38,287 nt of DNA from an uncultured Candidatus Pelagibacter sp. (GCA_905618915.1 CAJQTI010000050.1:1-38287); one strand, 5' to 3'; positions 21,973 to 32,054 are shown, counted from the first letter of the stretch. Notes: generated by a model from the sequence alone, not told the origin. Translations and numbers: made by a program.

Positions 21973-22636
21973 GGATAGTCTTCTTAAGCTAAAAAACGTT
22001 AATCTTAAATACCAAACTGGTAATGATACTATAAAGGTTTTAAAGAATATTAATTTAGAGACTAAAAAAAATGAGTCTATTTCAATAGTTGGCGAAAGTG
22101 GATCTGGAAAAACAAGCTTAATCATGCTTGCTGGAGGGTTGGAGAAAGTAACATCTGGTAAGATATTTTTTGAAGATCAAGAAATATCTAAAATGAGCGA
22201 AGATGAAGTTTCTAAAATTAGAAGGAAAAATATTGGTATTGTTTTTCAATCTTTCTATCTTATTCCAAATTACACAGCTGTTGAGAATGTTGCTCTAACT
22301 TTAGAGTTAAATAATTTAAAAAATCCCAACGAACGAGCTAAAGAATTGTTGGATCGATTTGGGTTAAAAAATAGGTTTAATAATTTACCAAGTCAACTCT
22401 CAGGTGGTGAACAGCAGCGTGTAGCAATTGCAAGAGCTATAGCCATGAAGCCTAAGCTAATATTGGCAGATGAACCTACTGGAAATTTAGATAGTGAAAA
22501 TTCACAAATGATTGCAGACATTTTGTTTAAATATATTAAGGAAGAAAAATCATCTTTAATTATGGTCACCCATGACCCAAAGCTTGCAAATAAAGCTAAA
22601 AGAAAAATTAAAATCAAAGATGGAAAAATTGTCTAA
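21971..22636 (+). CDS. ybbA: ABC transporter ATP-binding protein, YbbA/LolD type
   Basis: 221 residues. Walker A is G-E-S-G-S-G-K-T (41-48), the signature L-S-G-G-E-Q-Q-R is at 143-150 and Walker B is L-I-L-A-D-E (163-168) followed by P-T-G-N-L-D. This is the MacB/LolD-like class that works with FtsX-fold permeases, here the gene that follows with a 17-base overlap. Such pairs power extraction or mechanotransmission across the envelope instead of ordinary import. Divergent from tesA with overlapping start codons. Confidence 0.92.
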   Translation: MDSLLKLKNVNLKYQTGNDTIKVLKNINLETKKNESISIVGESGSGKTSLIMLAGGLEKVTSGKIFFEDQEISKMSEDEVSKIRRKNIGIVFQSFYLIPNYTAVENVALTLELNNLKNPNERAKELLDRFGLKNRFNNLPSQLSGGEQQRVAIARAIAMKPKLILADEPTGNLDSENSQMIADILFKYIKEEKSSLIMVTHDPKLANKAKRKIKIKDGKIV

Positions 22637-25157
22637 ACTTTCAGAGTACAAGTTGACTTTGATATATGCCTTAAGAGACTTAAGTAGAAATTATAAAAAA
22701 ATTTCAAGTATTATTTTAACACTTTTTATAAGTTTATTTATCTTAAGTTCAATTTTCACAATTGAGGATAGTTTGAATAAAGAACTAAATAATAACTCGA
22801 GAGCACTTTTGGGTGGTGATATAGAAATTGATTACAATCGTAATGTTGTCAATTTAGATTTAATTAACCAAGTTAAAGAATTTGCTACTGTTTCTCAAAT
22901 GGTTGAGTTTAGCACCATGATCTCAACTACTGATAAGACTAAAAATAAATCAATATTTTCTAGAATTAAAACAGTAGATAAAAATTATCCATTATTTGGC
23001 AAAGTGGGTTATGAACCAAGTGGTGCATTTGAAAAGTTACAAACTACAGAAAATACAATACTTGTTAATGAAAATATTTTCAAAAACCTTAATTTAAAAA
23101 TAAATGATAAAATTAAAGTTCAAGATAAACTCTTTACTGTAATTGGTATTGTAAAATCTGTACCTGATATCGGGGGTGCTTTTGTATTTGGTGATTTTGC
23201 TTTAGCTGGAAAACAAACATTAGAACTACTAAAACTTAACAACCTAGGCAGCTTTTTAAATTATGAATATAAGGTAAGATTTAATGAGGGAGATAATCCA
23301 AAGGCTTTATCTAAAAAAATTGAGCAATTATTTAAAGATGAAAAAAAAGTAAGACTTAGATATCACGAAAAATCTGACGGTCCTTTAAAGAGAATAATTG
23401 ATAATTTCTCTCAGTTTTTATCGCTTGTATCAATTAGTGCAATGTTAATTGCTGGAATTGGAATTGCTAACACCCTACTTTCATTCATTAATCAAAACAA
23501 TATGTCTATAGCAGTTAAGAAGTCTTTAGGCTTTTTTTCAAAGGACATTAAAATAGTCTACTATCTACAATTACTCATTCTATTATTCATAATATCTACT
23601 GCTGCCTATTCTTTTAGTTTCTTTTTAGTCCCAATTGTTGATGTTTATTTATCAGCCGGTCTTGGGTTAAATATTCAAGGTAGTTTTTCTATTCTTAATT
23701 ATTTCAAGGTTTTTTCAGTAGGTTTATTAGTGTTAATCATATTTTCTATACCAACTATTAATGCAATTGATCAGGTTAAAGCTTCAAACTTATTTAGAAA
23801 TGTATTTCAAAACCTTCAATTTTATTATTCAAAGAAATCAATTTTTTTAAGTCTATTTTTATTATCAGTTTTAATTTCTTTATTTACTATTGGTTCAGCT
23901 CGACCCATTTATAGCTTGGGTTATTTTGGAGCATTCTTTATTTGTCTATTAGTTTTTTATTTATTATCAAACTTGATTATTAAATTATTTAAAGGTCTTA
24001 AAGAGCACCCAAATATTTCAATTAAAGTATCTGTTAAAAATATTACTCAAACTAAAAGTATTACTCCTATAACTATTATGTCCTTGGGTTTAGGGGTCAC
24101 CCTATTATTAACTTTAGCTTTTGTTGGCTCAAACTTTAAAAGAGAAATTGCAAAATCAATACCAGAACTTGCTCCTGATTATTTTTTTATTGGCATTCAA
24201 AGTGATGAAAGGCAAATATTTGAAGATTTAATATTTGATATGGATAAAGAAGCTAACCTTGAAATTGTGCCGATGGTCTCAACAGGTATTGTAAAAATTA
24301 ATGGAATAGATCCGAAAACTTATACCGCTTCAAGTAATGATAGCAACTGGGCGATTAGAAATGACAGAAGGTCTTCTTGGACTGATAAAGTTTTAAAAGA
24401 TAATCCGATTGTAGAAGGTAAGTGGTGGGATTTAAGCAGGCCTGATAAACTTCAAATTTCGCTTGATAGTAAAGTTGCTAAAGATCTTAATATTAAAATT
24501 GGTGATATTTTTACTTTAAATATCTATGGTCGTGAAATTGAAGGTGAGATTGTAAACTTTAGATTGGTAGACTACAGGGATTTTACCATTAACTTTGCAA
24601 TGTTATTAAATCCTCAATTTGCAAAAAATATACCCCATGAATATTTGGCCACTGCAAAATTTAAAAGTTTAGAAAATTTTAATGAAATTACTTTGTTGGA
24701 TAAAATGCCCAGTCTTTCTATTATAAAAATTACTGATTACTTGGAAAAAGTAACCGATCTATTAAATAAAGTGTTTATTGCTGTAACTGTTATATCAGCC
24801 ATAACTATAGTCATTGGTTTAATTGTCATATCAAGCGCAATTATAGTACAGGGAAAAATTAAAGAATTTCAAAACTTAATATTTAAAATTCTAGGCTTTT
24901 CCAAAGTTGAGGTTGTGCTCTCTTCAATCATTGAGTTTTTTATTATATTCACCTCCATAATTTTAATAGCTCTATTTTTTGCAGTTATAGGTTCGCAATT
25001 TATCATCGAAAATATTTTCCAAATTACTTGGATGTTTGATTTAGCAATATTTTTAAAGGTAACTATTGGTATTGGACTTGCTACATTAATCTTAATTATG
25101 ATTACTAATTTTAAATATTTAAGCCCTAAAGTTTATCCACTTATAAGAAATCAATAA
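22620..25157 (+). CDS. ybbP: FtsX-like ABC permease, YbbP type
   Basis: 845 residues from ATG 22620, which I prefer over the earlier ATG 22572 because it overlaps ybbA by only 17 bases and begins at the amphipathic lead-in to the first helix. The layout is an N-terminal helix (about 25-45), a long periplasmic domain (about 46-255), three helices, a central helix pair, a second periplasmic domain (about 520-735) and three final helices, the double FtsX arrangement of YbbP. The family is thought to move lipids or enzymes' products out of the inner membrane; the pairing with TesA suggests lysophospholipid handling. That specific role is inference. Confidence 0.9.
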   Translation: MEKLSKLSEYKLTLIYALRDLSRNYKKISSIILTLFISLFILSSIFTIEDSLNKELNNNSRALLGGDIEIDYNRNVVNLDLINQVKEFATVSQMVEFSTMISTTDKTKNKSIFSRIKTVDKNYPLFGKVGYEPSGAFEKLQTTENTILVNENIFKNLNLKINDKIKVQDKLFTVIGIVKSVPDIGGAFVFGDFALAGKQTLELLKLNNLGSFLNYEYKVRFNEGDNPKALSKKIEQLFKDEKKVRLRYHEKSDGPLKRIIDNFSQFLSLVSISAMLIAGIGIANTLLSFINQNNMSIAVKKSLGFFSKDIKIVYYLQLLILLFIISTAAYSFSFFLVPIVDVYLSAGLGLNIQGSFSILNYFKVFSVGLLVLIIFSIPTINAIDQVKASNLFRNVFQNLQFYYSKKSIFLSLFLLSVLISLFTIGSARPIYSLGYFGAFFICLLVFYLLSNLIIKLFKGLKEHPNISIKVSVKNITQTKSITPITIMSLGLGVTLLLTLAFVGSNFKREIAKSIPELAPDYFFIGIQSDERQIFEDLIFDMDKEANLEIVPMVSTGIVKINGIDPKTYTASSNDSNWAIRNDRRSSWTDKVLKDNPIVEGKWWDLSRPDKLQISLDSKVAKDLNIKIGDIFTLNIYGREIEGEIVNFRLVDYRDFTINFAMLLNPQFAKNIPHEYLATAKFKSLENFNEITLLDKMPSLSIIKITDYLEKVTDLLNKVFIAVTVISAITIVIGLIVISSAIIVQGKIKEFQNLIFKILGFSKVEVVLSSIIEFFIIFTSIILIALFFAVIGSQFIIENIFQITWMFDLAIFLKVTIGIGLATLILIMITNFKYLSPKVYPLIRNQ

Positions 25158-26462
25158 CTAAATATCAGATCGAGATCTAAACCTCTCAAACATCAATCTT
25201 GTTTTAACTCCAATGTTTAAAAATGGCTGTGGTGGTAGCCAAGTAGGCTTACTTATAGATTCTATTATATTAATTTCATCACTATTTTCATTACTTGCTT
25301 TAATTGCTATCTGTTCACCAAATAAAGTTCCAACACCAATACCTGAACCATTATAACAACCTGCCACAAAGACATTATCATCAATTTTTTCAAAAATTTG
25401 TGAACTATTTCTAGTTCTAGACACAATCCCAGACCAACTAGATTTCATAATATCATTTGGTAAATTTGGAAATCTTTTTTTAATTCCAAGTTTTTGATTT
25501 AAGGATCTTTTATCTAACTCTGATTTAGACATTTTAAAAGGGCTATGAACTTCTGCAGTATTTCTAATTAAGATTCTTTTATCTTTTGTCATTCTGATAG
25601 TTGCACCCATTGGTCTAACGGGTAACACACCCCACTCTCTAGGCTCACCAATAGATTTAAACTCGGTATCAGTTAATGTTCTTGTCATGCTTGCAGTTAA
25701 AGTTAAGGGAAAATTATAATTATTTTTTATACCAAGTGATTTTAAAAAACCATTAGTACAAAAAATAACCTTTTTAGTAATTATTTTATAATTATTAAAT
25801 TTACAAACAATTGTATTACTATTTTTTGACCATTCATTTAATTGAGTGTTTTCTAATAGCTCAACATTATCTGGCAAGGTATCAACCATCGCTCTTACAA
25901 GTTTTCCTGGATGCAATAAAATTCCACCTTTTGTATAAAGAGCTAAATTGTAAAAATTTGTGCCTAATCTTTTACTTAAATCACCTTTGTCTAAAATATT
26001 ATGTTCAAAGTTTAACTTTAATAAGGTTTTGCTAAAATTTTCTAATATTTTTTTATCTTTTTGATTTGATGATGCAAAATATTTTCCACTTTCATTCCAA
26101 TCACAATCTACCTGATGTTCTTTAATAAATTTTTTTACAACATTAATTCCCAATTTATAAATATCAGTCTTCTTTTTATAATTAGAAAGTTCTTTATTTG
26201 AGGTAAAACCATCATTAAGGGTAGTATCGACTAAATACCCTGAGTTCCTTCCGCTTGCACCCTCACCTGCTAATTGTGCATCAACAATAATAATTTTTTG
26301 ATTTGGATGAAGTTCTGATAATTTTCTAGCAGCAGATAAACCTGTATAGCCAGCACCTACTATTAACCAATCACAGAATTCATCCTTATCTAAAGTTTTT
26401 ATATTAGATCTTGTATCAAGGTCATTAATCCAACTACAACCTGTATCATTAACTACATTCAT
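25158..26462 (-). CDS. FAD-dependent oxidoreductase of the DAO/DadA family (candidate taurine dehydrogenase subunit)
   Basis: 434 residues. The FAD fold is at V-G-A-G-Y-T-G-L (35-42) with E/D-like acid at V-D-A (about 74-76) and the family's G-A-S-G-R-N-S-G motif near 86-93. The C-terminal G-C-Y-N-G-S-G-I-G-V-G-T block closes the flavin site. Relatives oxidise secondary or primary amines such as sarcosine, glycine, D-amino acids or gamma-glutamylputrescine. It is just upstream-adjacent (39 bases) to xsc on the same strand, in the same order as a sulfonate pathway; TauY, the large subunit of taurine dehydrogenase, is of this class and this size. No TauX-like small subunit is present, which weakens that call. 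Confidence 0.82.
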   Translation of the reverse strand: MNVVNDTGCSWINDLDTRSNIKTLDKDEFCDWLIVGAGYTGLSAARKLSELHPNQKIIIVDAQLAGEGASGRNSGYLVDTTLNDGFTSNKELSNYKKKTDIYKLGINVVKKFIKEHQVDCDWNESGKYFASSNQKDKKILENFSKTLLKLNFEHNILDKGDLSKRLGTNFYNLALYTKGGILLHPGKLVRAMVDTLPDNVELLENTQLNEWSKNSNTIVCKFNNYKIITKKVIFCTNGFLKSLGIKNNYNFPLTLTASMTRTLTDTEFKSIGEPREWGVLPVRPMGATIRMTKDKRILIRNTAEVHSPFKMSKSELDKRSLNQKLGIKKRFPNLPNDIMKSSWSGIVSRTRNSSQIFEKIDDNVFVAGCYNGSGIGVGTLFGEQIAIKASNENSDEINIIESISKPTWLPPQPFLNIGVKTRLMFERFRSRSDI

Positions 26463-26501
26463 GTAGTTAGATTATGACAGATAAGATATTTTTAAAAGAT
26501 C

Positions 26502-28286
26502 TTAAGATACCAAAGAAGGTTGCTTAATCATGTCTTCTTTATTGATCCCCGCAACTTTAACAGGAGCTTTCATTGCATCTCTTCTAAAAGGCTCTCCTAG
26601 CTCTTGGTTTAGAATTACTTCAATAAATGTTGTAATTCCTTTCTTTTGATCTTCACAAGATTGTTTGATAGCAGCTGTAGTCTCTTCCATGGTTCGAACT
26701 GTAACTCCTTTTAATCCACAAGCATCAGCAACTTTTGCATAACTTAAATTAGGATCTAGTTCAGTTCCCACAAAATTGTCATCAAACCATAAAGTAGTAT
26801 TTCTTTTTTCTGCTCCCCACTGATAATTTCTGAAAATTACCATTGAAATTGCTGGCCATTCAGGTCTCGCTACAGAACTCATTTCATTCATACTTATTCC
26901 AAATGCACCATCACCTGCAAAACCTATTACTGGTGTATCAGGGCATCCAATTTTCGCTCCAAGAATCGATGGAAAACCATAACCACATGGACCAAATAAT
27001 CCTGGTGCTAAATATTTTCTACCTTTTTCAAATGTAGGATAAGCATTTCCAATTGCACAGTTATTACCAATATCACTTGATATAATTACATCATCAGGCA
27101 TTCCTGCTTGAATACCTCTCCAAGCTTCTCTAGGAGACATTCTGTCTGCATCTCTTTTTCTAGCTTCAGCATTCCAAACTGTACCTTCATCATCATCTTC
27201 GTGATCTAAACTTGATAATTCTTGTAACCATGCTGATTTAGTTTGATGAATAGTATTTTTTCTCTCTTCTCTATTCGTATCTCCTGCTGTTGGAGAGAGT
27301 TGAGCTAAAATTTGTTGTGCTACTAATTTTGCATCCCCACAAATACCAACTGATACTTTTTTGGTTAAACCAATTCTATCTGAATTCATATCAACTTGAA
27401 TAATACTCGCATCTTTTGGCCAATAGTCCATTCCATAACCTGGTAAAGTTGAGAAAGGATTTAGTCTTGTACCAAGTGCAAGAACAACATCTGCTTTGCT
27501 AATTAATTCCATACCAGCTTTTGATCCATTGTATCCTAATGGTCCTGCAGCTAACGGATGACTTCCTGGAAAACTATCATTATGTTGATATCCTGAACAA
27601 ACTGGAGCGTCTAGTTTTTCAGCTAATTTTTTACAATCTTCAATCGCCCCACCAATTACAACACCAGCACCAGATAATATCACTGGAAACTTGGCGTTTG
27701 ATAATAGGTCTGCTGCTTTTTTAATTGCTTCAACACCACCTGCTTGTTTTTCTAATCTTACAATTGGAGGAAGATCAATATCAATAACTTGTGTCCAATA
27801 GTCTCTTGGAACATTTATTTGTGCAGGAGCTGATCCTCTAATTGCTTTTTCAATCACTCTATTTAATACTTCTGCCATTCTAGAAGGGTCTCTAACTTCT
27901 TCTTGATAGCAAACCATATCTTTAAATAAATTCATTTGTTCTACTTCTTGAAAACCACCTTGGCCCATAGTTTTATTAGCAGCTTGGGGTGATACTAAAA
28001 GTAATGGTGTATGGTTCCAGTATGCAGTTTTAATTGGTGTAACAAGACCAGTAATTCCAGGGCCATTCTGTGCAATAACCATTGACATTTTACCAGTAGA
28101 TCTTGTGTAACCATCAGCAATTAATCCACCGTTAGTTTCGTGTGCTACATCCCAAAAAGTTATTCCTGCATCAGGAAAAATGTCTGAGATGGGCATAAAG
28201 GCTGAACCAATTATTCCAAATGCGTGTTCAATTCCGTGCATTTGTAAAACTTTTACAAAAGCTTCTTCTGTTGTCATTTTAGTCAT
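26502..28286 (-). CDS. xsc: Sulfoacetaldehyde acetyltransferase
   Basis: ThDP-dependent enzyme that converts sulfoacetaldehyde and phosphate to acetyl phosphate and sulfite. 594 residues, the usual Xsc length. The N-terminal pyrimidine-binding domain starts E-E-A-F-V-K-V-L-Q-M-H-G-I and continues V-A-H-E-T-N-G-G and A-Q-N-G-P-G-I-T-G, distinctive of Xsc over acetolactate synthase. The ThDP motif is G-D-G-A-F-G-I-S-M-N-E in the C-terminal domain. The start at 28286 has GAAAGG 10 bases upstream; a second Met 3 codons later is possible. It is divergent from suyAB, and acetyl phosphate would need a phosphotransacetylase that is not in the window. Confidence 0.93.
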   Translation of the reverse strand: MTKMTTEEAFVKVLQMHGIEHAFGIIGSAFMPISDIFPDAGITFWDVAHETNGGLIADGYTRSTGKMSMVIAQNGPGITGLVTPIKTAYWNHTPLLLVSPQAANKTMGQGGFQEVEQMNLFKDMVCYQEEVRDPSRMAEVLNRVIEKAIRGSAPAQINVPRDYWTQVIDIDLPPIVRLEKQAGGVEAIKKAADLLSNAKFPVILSGAGVVIGGAIEDCKKLAEKLDAPVCSGYQHNDSFPGSHPLAAGPLGYNGSKAGMELISKADVVLALGTRLNPFSTLPGYGMDYWPKDASIIQVDMNSDRIGLTKKVSVGICGDAKLVAQQILAQLSPTAGDTNREERKNTIHQTKSAWLQELSSLDHEDDDEGTVWNAEARKRDADRMSPREAWRGIQAGMPDDVIISSDIGNNCAIGNAYPTFEKGRKYLAPGLFGPCGYGFPSILGAKIGCPDTPVIGFAGDGAFGISMNEMSSVARPEWPAISMVIFRNYQWGAEKRNTTLWFDDNFVGTELDPNLSYAKVADACGLKGVTVRTMEETTAAIKQSCEDQKKGITTFIEVILNQELGEPFRRDAMKAPVKVAGINKEDMIKQPSLVS

Positions 28287-28333
28287 AATAATTGGCCTTT
28301 CTGTCTGAGTTATTTAAAATTTTATAAATTAAA

Positions 28334-28361
28334 TTGTTAATTTAAAGGATTAATATATAAG
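28334..28361 (+). promoter_or_regulatory. Candidate sigma-70-type promoter for suyAB
   Basis: TTGTTA at 28334-28339 (4 of 6 consensus) and TATAAG at 28356-28361 (5 of 6), 16 bases apart, ending 36 bases before the suyA ATG. The region is AT-rich, so chance matches are likely. It is offered because position, spacing and orientation all suit. Confidence 0.4.
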
Positions 28362-28397
28362 AATTAGAAAATTTCAAACAAACAAATCGACACAATT

Positions 28398-28682
28398 ATG
28401 GCTACAGATATCATTATACATGACGAAAAAGACAACGTTGGAGTTGTTGTTATTGATAAAATTATCCCTAAACAAGATTGTGCTTGCTGGATTATGGAAA
28501 ATGATAAAACAATAAAAATTCAATCAGAAGACGAGATTCAATTAGGGCATAAGATTGCAATGGTTGACCTTAATGAGGGTGATACTATTTTGAAATATGG
28601 TCATGATATTGGCAAAGTAGTTAAATCAATCAAAAAAGGTGAGCACGTTCATGTTCACAATGTTAAAACGAAGAAGTGGTAA
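28398..28682 (+). CDS. suyA: (2R)-sulfolactate sulfo-lyase small subunit
   Basis: 94 residues forming a SAF-like domain: strands at V-G-V-V-V-I-D-K-I and [20 protein letters not shown], then G-H-D-I-G-K-V-V-K and the H-V-H-V-H-N end. SuyA with SuyB converts (2R)-3-sulfolactate to pyruvate and sulfite. Split UxaA-family proteins are also annotated as altronate or galactarate dehydratase subunits; neighbours (xsc, TauE, YeiH, aprBAM) favour the sulfonate role. The stop lies 5 bases before the suyB ATG. Confidence 0.85.
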   Translation: MATDIIIHDEKDNVGVVVIDKIIPKQDCACWIMENDKTIKIQSEDEIQLGHKIAMVDLNEGDTILKYGHDIGKVVKSIKKGEHVHVHNVKTKKW

Positions 28683-28687
28683 AAAAT

Positions 28688-29854
28688 ATGGAAATTCCAA
28701 AAAGTTTTTTAGGTTACAAAAGAGAAAATGGCAGAGTTGGTACTAGAAATCATGTGATTATCTTACCTGTAGATGATATCTCAAATGCTTGCGCTGAAGC
28801 TGTAGCAAACAATATTAAAGGCACAATAGCTCTTCCTCATTCTTATGGAAGGCTTCAATTTGGAGCTGACTTAGATCTACATTTTAGAACAATGATTGGA
28901 ACTGGAAAAAATCCTAACGTTGCTGCTGTAATCGTAATTGGAATTGAGCCTAAGTGGACAAAAAAAATTGTTGATGAAATAGCTAAAACTGGAAAACCAG
29001 TTGAAGGTTTTCACATTGAGAGAACTGGTGATATTGGAACTATCATGAAAGCTTCTAAAAAAGCTCAAGAATTTGCAATGTGGGCTTCTGAAAAACAAAG
29101 AGAAGAGTGTCCTTTAAGTGATTTATGGATTTCGGTTAAATGTGGTGAATCTGACACAACATCAGGTCTTGCTGCTAACCCAACAGTTGGGAACTTAATG
29201 GATAAATTAGAACCATTAGGAGTTCATTTATGTTTCGGTGAAACATCTGAATTAACTGGTGCAGAAAAAGTTTGTGCAACACGTGGTGCAACACCTGAAG
29301 CTTCAGAAAAATTCATGAAAACTTGGAGTGATTATAACGATTTTATTTTAAAAGAAGCAACTGATGATCTTTCTGATAGCCAACCAACAGCTGGTAATAT
29401 TGCTGGTGGATTAACCACTATTGAAGAAAAAGCATTTGGAAACTTCCAAAAAATTGGAAACTGTAAATTTATTGATGTTTTAGAGCCAGCTGAAGAACCA
29501 ACTAAAGGAAAAGGTTTATACTTTATGGATACCTCATCTGCAGCAGCTGAGTGTATTACACTTCAGGCAGCAGCTGGATTTAATATTCACTTATTTCCAA
29601 CAGGCCAAGGTAATATTGTAGGTAACCCTATTGAACCAGTTGTAAAATTAACTGCTAACCCACTAACCGTAAAAGGTATGGGTGAACATATTGATTGCGA
29701 TGTATCAAAAATACTATCACGTGAGATGACTATGTCTGAAGCAGGTGATGAGTTAATTAAATCTATGATTAGGGTAGCAAATGGTAGATTAACATGTGCA
29801 GAAAGTTTAGGACATAAAGAGTTTGTTATGACTAAGCTCTATAGAAGCGCTTAG
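28688..29854 (+). CDS. suyB: (2R)-sulfolactate sulfo-lyase large subunit
   Basis: 388 residues, UxaA-type C-terminal catalytic domain. Diagnostic stretches are [42 protein letters not shown] and [11 protein letters not shown]. The K-C-G-G/E-S-D-T block and the late Cys residues are likely to hold the metal or Fe-S site needed for C-S bond cleavage. I use ATG 28688; a GTG 12 bases upstream would overlap suyA. Altronate dehydratase is the main alternative name, but no uronate genes are in the window. Confidence 0.85.
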   Translation: MEIPKSFLGYKRENGRVGTRNHVIILPVDDISNACAEAVANNIKGTIALPHSYGRLQFGADLDLHFRTMIGTGKNPNVAAVIVIGIEPKWTKKIVDEIAKTGKPVEGFHIERTGDIGTIMKASKKAQEFAMWASEKQREECPLSDLWISVKCGESDTTSGLAANPTVGNLMDKLEPLGVHLCFGETSELTGAEKVCATRGATPEASEKFMKTWSDYNDFILKEATDDLSDSQPTAGNIAGGLTTIEEKAFGNFQKIGNCKFIDVLEPAEEPTKGKGLYFMDTSSAAAECITLQAAAGFNIHLFPTGQGNIVGNPIEPVVKLTANPLTVKGMGEHIDCDVSKILSREMTMSEAGDELIKSMIRVANGRLTCAESLGHKEFVMTKLYRSA

Positions 29855-29880
29855 TTTTTAAAGTTCCTTACTCTGTAAAT

Positions 29881-30960
29881 ATGACTTATCAAAAAATTAT
29901 TAACATTCTTCCTGGTTTAGTACTTGCTTTAGTCTTCTGTTTATTTTCACAAGGAATAAACAATGTCATTGGTATAGAGATGTTTGGAACCACTAAAAGT
30001 CCTATTTCAACTGTGATGATTGCAATATTACTTGGAATTATTATGGGAAATGCATTCACACCAAGACCAGGCATGATGATTGGTTTGGATTTTACTCAAA
30101 AATATATTCTTAAATTAGGAATAATTTTTTTAGGAATAAGATTGAGCTTTGAGGAGTTTCTAAAATTTGGAACAGTTGCTATTCCATTAATTATTGTGTG
30201 TATATTAAGTGTTCTTATTCTTATTAAATTATTAATTAAAAAAGTTCCAATCTCATCTAAAATGTCTTACCTGATAGCAATTGGTACAAGTGTTTGTGGT
30301 GCAACAGCGATAGTGGCAGTAGCACCCGTTATAGAAGCAAAAAAAACTGAAGTTGCTTATGCAATAGCAAATATTACGTTGTTCGGTGTTATAGCTATGC
30401 TTGTTTATCCTTATTTTGCAGAATGGTATTTTTATGGAGAGCCCATAATGGCAGGCTTATTTTTAGGAACAGCTATTCATGAAACTTCACAAGTAGCAGC
30501 AGCTGGGTTAATTTACGACCAACAATTTAATAGCCCTGAAACTTTAAATGTAGCTACTGTTACCAAACTGATAAGAAATACATTCTTAGTAATCATGGTG
30601 CCACTATTTGGATTTTTATACAATAGGGGCAAGATTAAAGATAAAAACTACTCAATATTCAGTATTTTTCCATATTTTGTTCTTGGTTTCATTGGGATGA
30701 TTATTGTGAGGAATATTGGAGATCAAATATTTACTTTAGAAAATGGTAATTATGAATTTTGGGAAACTTTAATTAACTATATTAAAAGCTTGGCTACTGT
30801 CTTTCTTACCATGGCTATGGCTGCGGTCGGTATATCTATTAATTTGAATGAATTAAAATCTATGGGGTATAAACCATTTCTTGTCGGATTAATTGCTGCT
30901 GTCACAGTGGGTGTGGTTAGCATCGTAAGTCTTGAAACTTTTCTTAAAGTTTTTTTATAA
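29881..30960 (+). CDS. yeiH: YeiH-family (UPF0324) putative sulfate/sulfite exporter
   Basis: 359 residues with about ten membrane helices. Family stretches are visible: G-I-I-M-G-N-A-F-T-P-R-P-G, L-K-L-G-I-I-F-L-G-I-R-L-S, G-T-S-V-C-G-A-T-A-I-V-A-V-A-P, and G-T-A-I-H-E-T-S-Q-V-A-A-A-G. Members often sit beside sulfonate or taurine genes and are proposed to export sulfate or sulfite. It follows suyB with 26 bases and probably shares its transcript. It ends convergently against the TauE gene. Confidence 0.85.
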   Translation: MTYQKIINILPGLVLALVFCLFSQGINNVIGIEMFGTTKSPISTVMIAILLGIIMGNAFTPRPGMMIGLDFTQKYILKLGIIFLGIRLSFEEFLKFGTVAIPLIIVCILSVLILIKLLIKKVPISSKMSYLIAIGTSVCGATAIVAVAPVIEAKKTEVAYAIANITLFGVIAMLVYPYFAEWYFYGEPIMAGLFLGTAIHETSQVAAAGLIYDQQFNSPETLNVATVTKLIRNTFLVIMVPLFGFLYNRGKIKDKNYSIFSIFPYFVLGFIGMIIVRNIGDQIFTLENGNYEFWETLINYIKSLATVFLTMAMAAVGISINLNELKSMGYKPFLVGLIAAVTVGVVSIVSLETFLKVFL

Positions 30961-30961
30961 A

Positions 30962-32044
30962 TTATTTTGCTTTTAAAGCGTATTTCTTTCTTAAGGACGA
31001 AAAAAATTTTCTAATAAGGGCAGCACCTACTCCTAAAAAAATTGCAAACATAATTGAAAATAATCCATAAAAAAATGGCATATCTTCAGAAAATTCCAAA
31101 ATAAATAGTGAGAAAAAATTTAAATCTGAAGTTAATACTTGTATTATTTCTTTTTCAGTCTGCTCAGCAAAAAAAGTTTCATAAGCAATAGCTATTCCAA
31201 CTAACAATAATAAAATTGCAAGCAACGCTTTTAAGCCAGAACTATCAATTTTTTCACCAAGTTTTTGTCCTATTTGAACACCTATGATTGATCCAATAAC
31301 CAACATAACAACTAGCATTAGATCTATAGATCCAAAATTAAATGAATGTAAAAAAGTAACTATGACACTCACAAAAATAGTTACAAACAAAGAAGTTCCT
31401 GGAACTAATTTTGTTGGCATTTTAATTATATAAATCATTGCAGGTACCAATATAAAAGCACCTCCTATACCCATTATAGCAGCAATAAATCCTACAAATA
31501 AACCAATTATAATTGGGGTAAATATACTTTCGTATAGTTTTGATTTTGGAAACCTCATTCTTAATGGAAGACCATGTATCCAATAATGAACGTGTAATTT
31601 TTTTTTAACTATAAGGTTTCTTTTCGCTCTGTCTATTTCACTAAGGCTTTCGACTAACATTAGTGTTCCAATTATTGCAAGTATATACATGTACGCTAAA
31701 GAAATAACTGTATCAATTTTTCCAATACCTTTAAAATATGTGAAAGTATAAATACCTAATGCGGTACCAACTGTTCCGCCAATAACAATCATAAGGCCCA
31801 TTTTATAATCTAAAGTATTTTTTAAATAATGAGTTGTTGATCCTGATACTGATGTTGCAAGAATATTATTAGCTTCATTTGCAACAGCATATGCGGGTGG
31901 TACGCCTAAAAAAATTAAGAAAGGTGTCATTAAAAAACCACCACCTACTCCGAATAAACCTGAAAGTACTCCAACGATTGCACTCAATAAAAGTATTTCA
32001 ATAGGGTTAACAAAGACTTGAGCTATTGGTAAAAATACATCCAT
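30962..32044 (-). CDS. tauE: TauE/SafE-family sulfite exporter
   Basis: 360 residues, longer than the usual 250-260, with about nine membrane helices. The duplicated family motif is present twice: G-L-F-G-V-G-G-G-F-L-M-T-P near residue 30 and A-I-M-G-I-G-G-A-F-I-L-V-P near 190. A basic cytoplasmic loop (I-V-K-K-K-L-H-V-H-Y) separates the halves. The family removes sulfite made in sulfonate breakdown. It follows the 44-residue gene in the apr run, so sulfite oxidation and export genes share one strand and probably one transcript. Confidence 0.88.
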   Translation of the reverse strand: MDVFLPIAQVFVNPIEILLLSAIVGVLSGLFGVGGGFLMTPFLIFLGVPPAYAVANEANNILATSVSGSTTHYLKNTLDYKMGLMIVIGGTVGTALGIYTFTYFKGIGKIDTVISLAYMYILAIIGTLMLVESLSEIDRAKRNLIVKKKLHVHYWIHGLPLRMRFPKSKLYESIFTPIIIGLFVGFIAAIMGIGGAFILVPAMIYIIKMPTKLVPGTSLFVTIFVSVIVTFLHSFNFGSIDLMLVVMLVIGSIIGVQIGQKLGEKIDSSGLKALLAILLLLVGIAIAYETFFAEQTEKEIIQVLTSDLNFFSLFILEFSEDMPFFYGLFSIMFAIFLGVGAALIRKFFSSLRKKYALKAK

Positions 32045-32054
32045 AAAAATTAAC

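Noticed and set aside
27521-27724. Plus-strand ORFs across xsc (also 26843-27037)
   Set aside because: Antisense shadows of a strongly conserved enzyme; no ribosome-binding site or family pattern.
28398-29854. Altronate or galactarate dehydratase pair
   Set aside because: Same UxaA family, but split subunit sizes and the xsc, TauE, YeiH and apr neighbours fit sulfolactate sulfo-lyase better; no uronate genes nearby.
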